A stretch of 34,380 nucleotides of DNA, from NCBI GenBank assembly GCA_937983055.1, contig CALJLA010000297.1:1-34380 (forward strand), read 5' to 3'. Position 1 is the first letter of the stretch. Each line of letters begins with the position of its first letter. Under the pieces are notes generated by a model. That model was not told the DNA's origin. It did no database searches and saw only the letters and a list, made by a program, of their open reading frames with translations. Shown in pieces: positions 31,727-34,380 of the stretch. Made by a program: the position numbers and the translations under genes. The DNA comes from an uncultured Pseudomonadota bacterium (GTDB taxonomy: Bacteria; Pseudomonadota; Gammaproteobacteria; Burkholderiales; Eutrophovitaceae).

Positions 31727-32070
31727 GCGCTCGCCGCGCCACCTTGCCGCAGACCGCTCGTCTGCGCGGGGGGGCGCAGTTCACCGGTGCATTCGAGCAA
31801 CGATTCTCGGGTCGGTTTTTCCAGGTCCTGGCGCGCCCGAACCGTGGCGGCGGGGGCGCCCGGCTCGGCATAGTGGCCGGGAAACGGGTGTCAGCCAAAG
31901 CCGTCCACCGCGCGCGGGCGCGTCGTATCGTGCGCGAGGCGTTCCGCAGTCAGCGCGACAGACTGGGCCGGTTCGACATCGTGGTGCGGCTGCGGGCCGA
32001 TATCGGCGCAATTGACCGCGGCACGGCGGCCCGTGAAATCGAGCAATTGCTGCGGAGATGCGTCCGGTGA
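31723..32070 (+). CDS. rnpA: Ribonuclease P protein component
   Basis: Protein subunit that assists RNase P RNA in maturing tRNA 5' ends. The 115-residue basic protein has the expected FF...ARPN strand, RLGIVAGKRVSAKAV, and REAFR followed by DIVVRLR. In the conserved RNR helix, where relatives usually read RN with KR downstream, this one reads AVHRARARRIVREAF. The Asn is replaced by Ala. The GTG start overlaps rpmH by 4 nt, and the 3' end overlaps yidD by 13 nt. Identification rests on order and overall pattern as well as motif. Confidence 0.93.
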   Translation: MSARRATLPQTARLRGGAQFTGAFEQRFSGRFFQVLARPNRGGGGARLGIVAGKRVSAKAVHRARARRIVREAFRSQRDRLGRFDIVVRLRADIGAIDRGTAAREIEQLLRRCVR

Positions 32071-32276
32071 CCCGTTGCGCGCTCGCGCTTATCCGCTTCT
32101 ATCAAGTGGCGCTGTCGCCCTGGTTCGGGGGGCAGTGCCGGTTTCATCCAACCTGCTCCGAATATGCGCGCCAAGCGATCGAACGTCACGGACTCATCAG
32201 CGGCATGTTGCTTTCCCTGCGCCGCATTGGGAAGTGCCATCCGTGGCACTCCGGTGGCGAGGATCCGGTGCCATGA
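32058..32276 (+). CDS. yidD: YidD, membrane protein insertion efficiency factor
   Basis: 72-residue protein with the conserved core LSPWFGGQCRFHPTCSEYA and AIERHG, then GKCHPWHSGGEDPVP. Family members act with YidC at the inner membrane to aid insertion; the N-terminal ALALIRFYQVAL segment is amphipathic and probably membrane-associated. The three Cys residues of the family are present. It starts inside the end of rnpA and lies 27 bp before yidC. Confidence 0.95.
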   Translation: MRPVTRCALALIRFYQVALSPWFGGQCRFHPTCSEYARQAIERHGLISGMLLSLRRIGKCHPWHSGGEDPVP

Positions 32277-32303
32277 TCGGTCGCGCCCAGTAGAGAAGCT
32301 CTG

Positions 32304-33947
32304 ATGGACAGCCTGCGGGTATTTGCCGCAATCATCTTCGCGGTTTCCATATTTCTCCTGTTTGATGCATGGGTGAAGGATAGCCGGCCGCCGGCGCCTG
32401 CCGTCACGTCGGAAGAGGGTGCGGTGCCTGCCGCGCCCAACCTGGAGTTGCCGGTCGCGGGCACCGCGCGACCCGAGGCCTCTGCGCCGGCCGAAGCGCG
32501 CGCGGCAGCCGGGCGCATTATTCGGGTACGGACTGATTACCTGGAAGCGGATATCGATACCCGCGGCGGCGTGATCAAGCGTCTGGAGTTGCTGCAGCAT
32601 CGCGCGACGATCGACAAGTCGCAAACCTTCCAGCTCTTCGACGATGGTCGCCAGCACACCTACCTCGCGCAAAGCGGGTTAATCGGGGCCGGTCTGCCGA
32701 ACCATACCACCCTGTACACGGCCGAGCGTGAGCAGTACTTGCTCGAGGACGGACAGGACCGGCTGGTGGTCGCGCTGCAGGCAACCGGGGTAGAGGGTGC
32801 GCAGGTGGTGAAACGGCTGGTATTCGAGCGCTCCTCCTACGTAATCCAGGCGGGCTACGAAGTGCGCAATACCGGGGCGCAGCCGATCGCGTCGCACGCC
32901 TATTTCCAGCTGCTGCGCGATGGCGAGGCCCCGGAGGGCGATTCGAGCATGCTGCCCACTTATACCGGTGCGGCGGTCTACACCGACGCGTCGAAATTCA
33001 AGAAGGTCTCGTTCGAGGATATCGCCAAAGGCAAAACGGACTATCCGAAGCAGGCGGACAACGGCTGGGTCGCCATGGTGCAGCACTACTTCCTGGCTGC
33101 ATGGTTGCCAGGCAGCGGAACGGCGCGCGAGTTCTACACGCGCGCAGTCGGGCAAAACCTGTACGCGGTCGGCGTCATAGTGCCGGTGGCCGAGATCGCG
33201 CCCGGCGCATCAGCGACCGTCGCTACCGACCTCTACGCGGGTCCGCAGGAACAGGACAAGCTCTCCCGGCTCGCGCCCGGACTCGAGCTGACGGTGGACT
33301 ATGGCTGGCTGACCATCATCGCCGCGCCCCTGTTCTGGGTTCTGCAGTGGATTTACCGTTATGTCGATAACTGGGGTATCGCGATTGTTCTGCTGACGGT
33401 GCTGATCAAGCTGATCTTCTATCCGCTCTCGGCCGCCAGCTACAAGTCCATGGCGAAAATGCGCGTGGTAGCGCCCAAGCTCCAGAAACTCAAGGAGCTG
33501 TACGGAGACGACCGCCAGCGGATGCAGCAGGCGATGCTCGAAATGTACAAGACGGAGAAGATTAATCCGCTCGGCGGCTGTCTGCCGATTCTGGTGCAGA
33601 TTCCGGTATTCATCGCCTTGTACTGGGTGCTGCTGGCAAGCGTAGAACTGCGGCATGCGCCCTTCATGTTGTGGATCGACGACCTGTCGGCCAAAGACCC
33701 GTATTACGTGCTGCCGGTCCTGATGGGACTGTCGATGATCGTGCAAACGTGGCTGAATCCGACCCCGCCGGACCCGGTGCAGGCCAAAGTGATGAAGATC
33801 ATGCCGGTCGTGTTCAGCATTTTCTTCTTCTTCTTTCCGGCCGGTCTGGTGCTGTACTGGCTGGTCAACAACCTTCTGTCCATCGCGCAGCAGTGGCAGA
33901 TCACGCGGGTGATCGAACGATCGAAGCCCGCCAATGGAGCACGCTGA
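32304..33947 (+). CDS. yidC: Membrane protein insertase YidC
   Basis: Inserts and folds inner-membrane proteins, alone or with Sec. It is 547 residues. TM1 is VFAAIIFAVSIFLLFDAW near the N-terminus. A large periplasmic beta-sandwich domain spans about 70-330. The conserved five-helix Oxa1 core begins at WLTIIAAPLFWVLQWIY and includes NWGIAIVLLTVLIKLIFYPL, GGCLPILVQIPVFIALYWVL and LYWLVNNLLSIAQQW. The hydrophilic groove Arg is expected within the core; I did not pin its position. The 3' end overlaps mnmE by 14 nt. Confidence 0.97.
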   Translation: MDSLRVFAAIIFAVSIFLLFDAWVKDSRPPAPAVTSEEGAVPAAPNLELPVAGTARPEASAPAEARAAAGRIIRVRTDYLEADIDTRGGVIKRLELLQHRATIDKSQTFQLFDDGRQHTYLAQSGLIGAGLPNHTTLYTAEREQYLLEDGQDRLVVALQATGVEGAQVVKRLVFERSSYVIQAGYEVRNTGAQPIASHAYFQLLRDGEAPEGDSSMLPTYTGAAVYTDASKFKKVSFEDIAKGKTDYPKQADNGWVAMVQHYFLAAWLPGSGTAREFYTRAVGQNLYAVGVIVPVAEIAPGASATVATDLYAGPQEQDKLSRLAPGLELTVDYGWLTIIAAPLFWVLQWIYRYVDNWGIAIVLLTVLIKLIFYPLSAASYKSMAKMRVVAPKLQKLKELYGDDRQRMQQAMLEMYKTEKINPLGGCLPILVQIPVFIALYWVLLASVELRHAPFMLWIDDLSAKDPYYVLPVLMGLSMIVQTWLNPTPPDPVQAKVMKIMPVVFSIFFFFFPAGLVLYWLVNNLLSIAQQWQITRVIERSKPANGAR

Positions 33948-34380
33948 CACGATTGTCGCTGTGGCGACCGCCAGCGGTCGCGCCGGCATCGGTGTCGTGC
34001 GCCTGTCCGGGCCGCGCGCGCGTCAGATCGGCCACGAGATCTGCGCGCGCGAGCTAAGCCCGCGCCGAGCGACGCTCGCCTCGTTTCTCGCGGCCGATGC
34101 TGTCCCGCTCGATCAGGGTATCGCGCTGTACTTCGCGGCGCCGGGCTCCTACACCGGGGAAGATGTCGTTGAGTTGCAGGGACATGGCGGTCCTGCCGTG
34201 CTGCAACTGCTGGTACAGCGCTGCATGGAATTGGGCGCGCGTCCGGCGGCCCCGGGGGAATTCACCCAACGGGCTTTTCTGAACGGCAAACTCGATCGGG
34301 TGCAGGCGGAAAGCGTACCCGACGTGATCGACGCCGCGACGGCGGCGATCGCGGTGCAGCTGCAGGTGCCGTTCGCCGCC
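33934..34380 (+). CDS. mnmE: MnmE (TrmE), tRNA-modification GTPase (3' end outside window)
   Basis: With MnmG it installs carboxymethylaminomethyl on wobble U34 of certain tRNAs. The first 149 residues are visible. They include DTIVAVATASGRAGIGVVRLSG (two blocks), the tetrahydrofolate-binding region PGSYTGEDVVELQGHGG, RPAAPGEFTQRAFLNGKLD and QAESVPDVIDAAT. The GTPase domain and the C-terminal Cys lie beyond the window. The ATG at 33934 lies inside the end of yidC in a different frame, suggesting coupled translation. Confidence 0.95.
   Translation, partial: MEHADTIVAVATASGRAGIGVVRLSGPRARQIGHEICARELSPRRATLASFLAADAVPLDQGIALYFAAPGSYTGEDVVELQGHGGPAVLQLLVQRCMELGARPAAPGEFTQRAFLNGKLDRVQAESVPDVIDAATAAIAVQLQVPFAA

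Noticed and set aside
1..34380. CRISPR array, prophage, insertion sequence or toxin-antitoxin pair
   Set aside because: No regularly spaced repeats, no transposase or integrase motifs, and no small gene pair of that type. The only notable direct repeat found is the fbaA duplication.

Overview
The window is a GC-rich (roughly 65% by eye) chromosomal segment that looks betaproteobacterial. The evidence is gene order: a gap-pgk-pyk-fba run leading into purE-purK with tkt nearby, def-fmt-rsmB-DUF4390 followed by an NtrY/NtrX-like pair, LysM-dprA-smg-topA, and the origin block gyrB-dnaN-dnaA // rpmH-rnpA-yidD-yidC-mnmE. No species can be named from the sequence alone. Both ends cut genes: purK at the left and mnmE at the right.

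Layout. (1) 1-6284, minus strand: gap, pgk, pyk, fbaA, purE, purK, i.e. lower glycolysis/gluconeogenesis running into early purine synthesis. (2) 6499-10734, plus strand: a complete sugar ABC importer (binding protein, two permeases, ATPase) that looks like a Gts-type glucose system. (3) 10741-14029, minus strand: tkt, glucokinase and a SemiSWEET-type small sugar transporter. Regions 2 and 3 put sugar uptake, phosphorylation and catabolism side by side. The importer and the glk/SemiSWEET pair sit between tkt and gap, genes that are usually adjacent in Betaproteobacteria. (4) 14138-20851, minus strand: def, fmt, rsmB, DUF4390, an NtrY-like kinase and an NtrX-like regulator whose AAA+ domain is degenerate, closed by a good intrinsic terminator. 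(5) 20977-26370, plus strand: LysM protein, dprA, smg, topA. (6) 26367-31412, minus strand: dnaA, dnaN, gyrB. (7) 31592-end, plus strand: rpmH, rnpA, yidD, yidC, mnmE. The origin of replication should lie in one of the dnaA-flanking gaps.

Most of the window is ordinary housekeeping. The real irregularities are: topA is interrupted by an in-frame UGA exactly where family members have a Trp; the first 19-20 codons of fbaA are duplicated 200 bp upstream of the gene; the NtrX-like regulator has lost its Walker A lysine, Walker B aspartate and GAFTGA loop; and topA and gyrB converge with overlapping stop codons. I see no CRISPR array, tRNA, rRNA, transposase or prophage gene.
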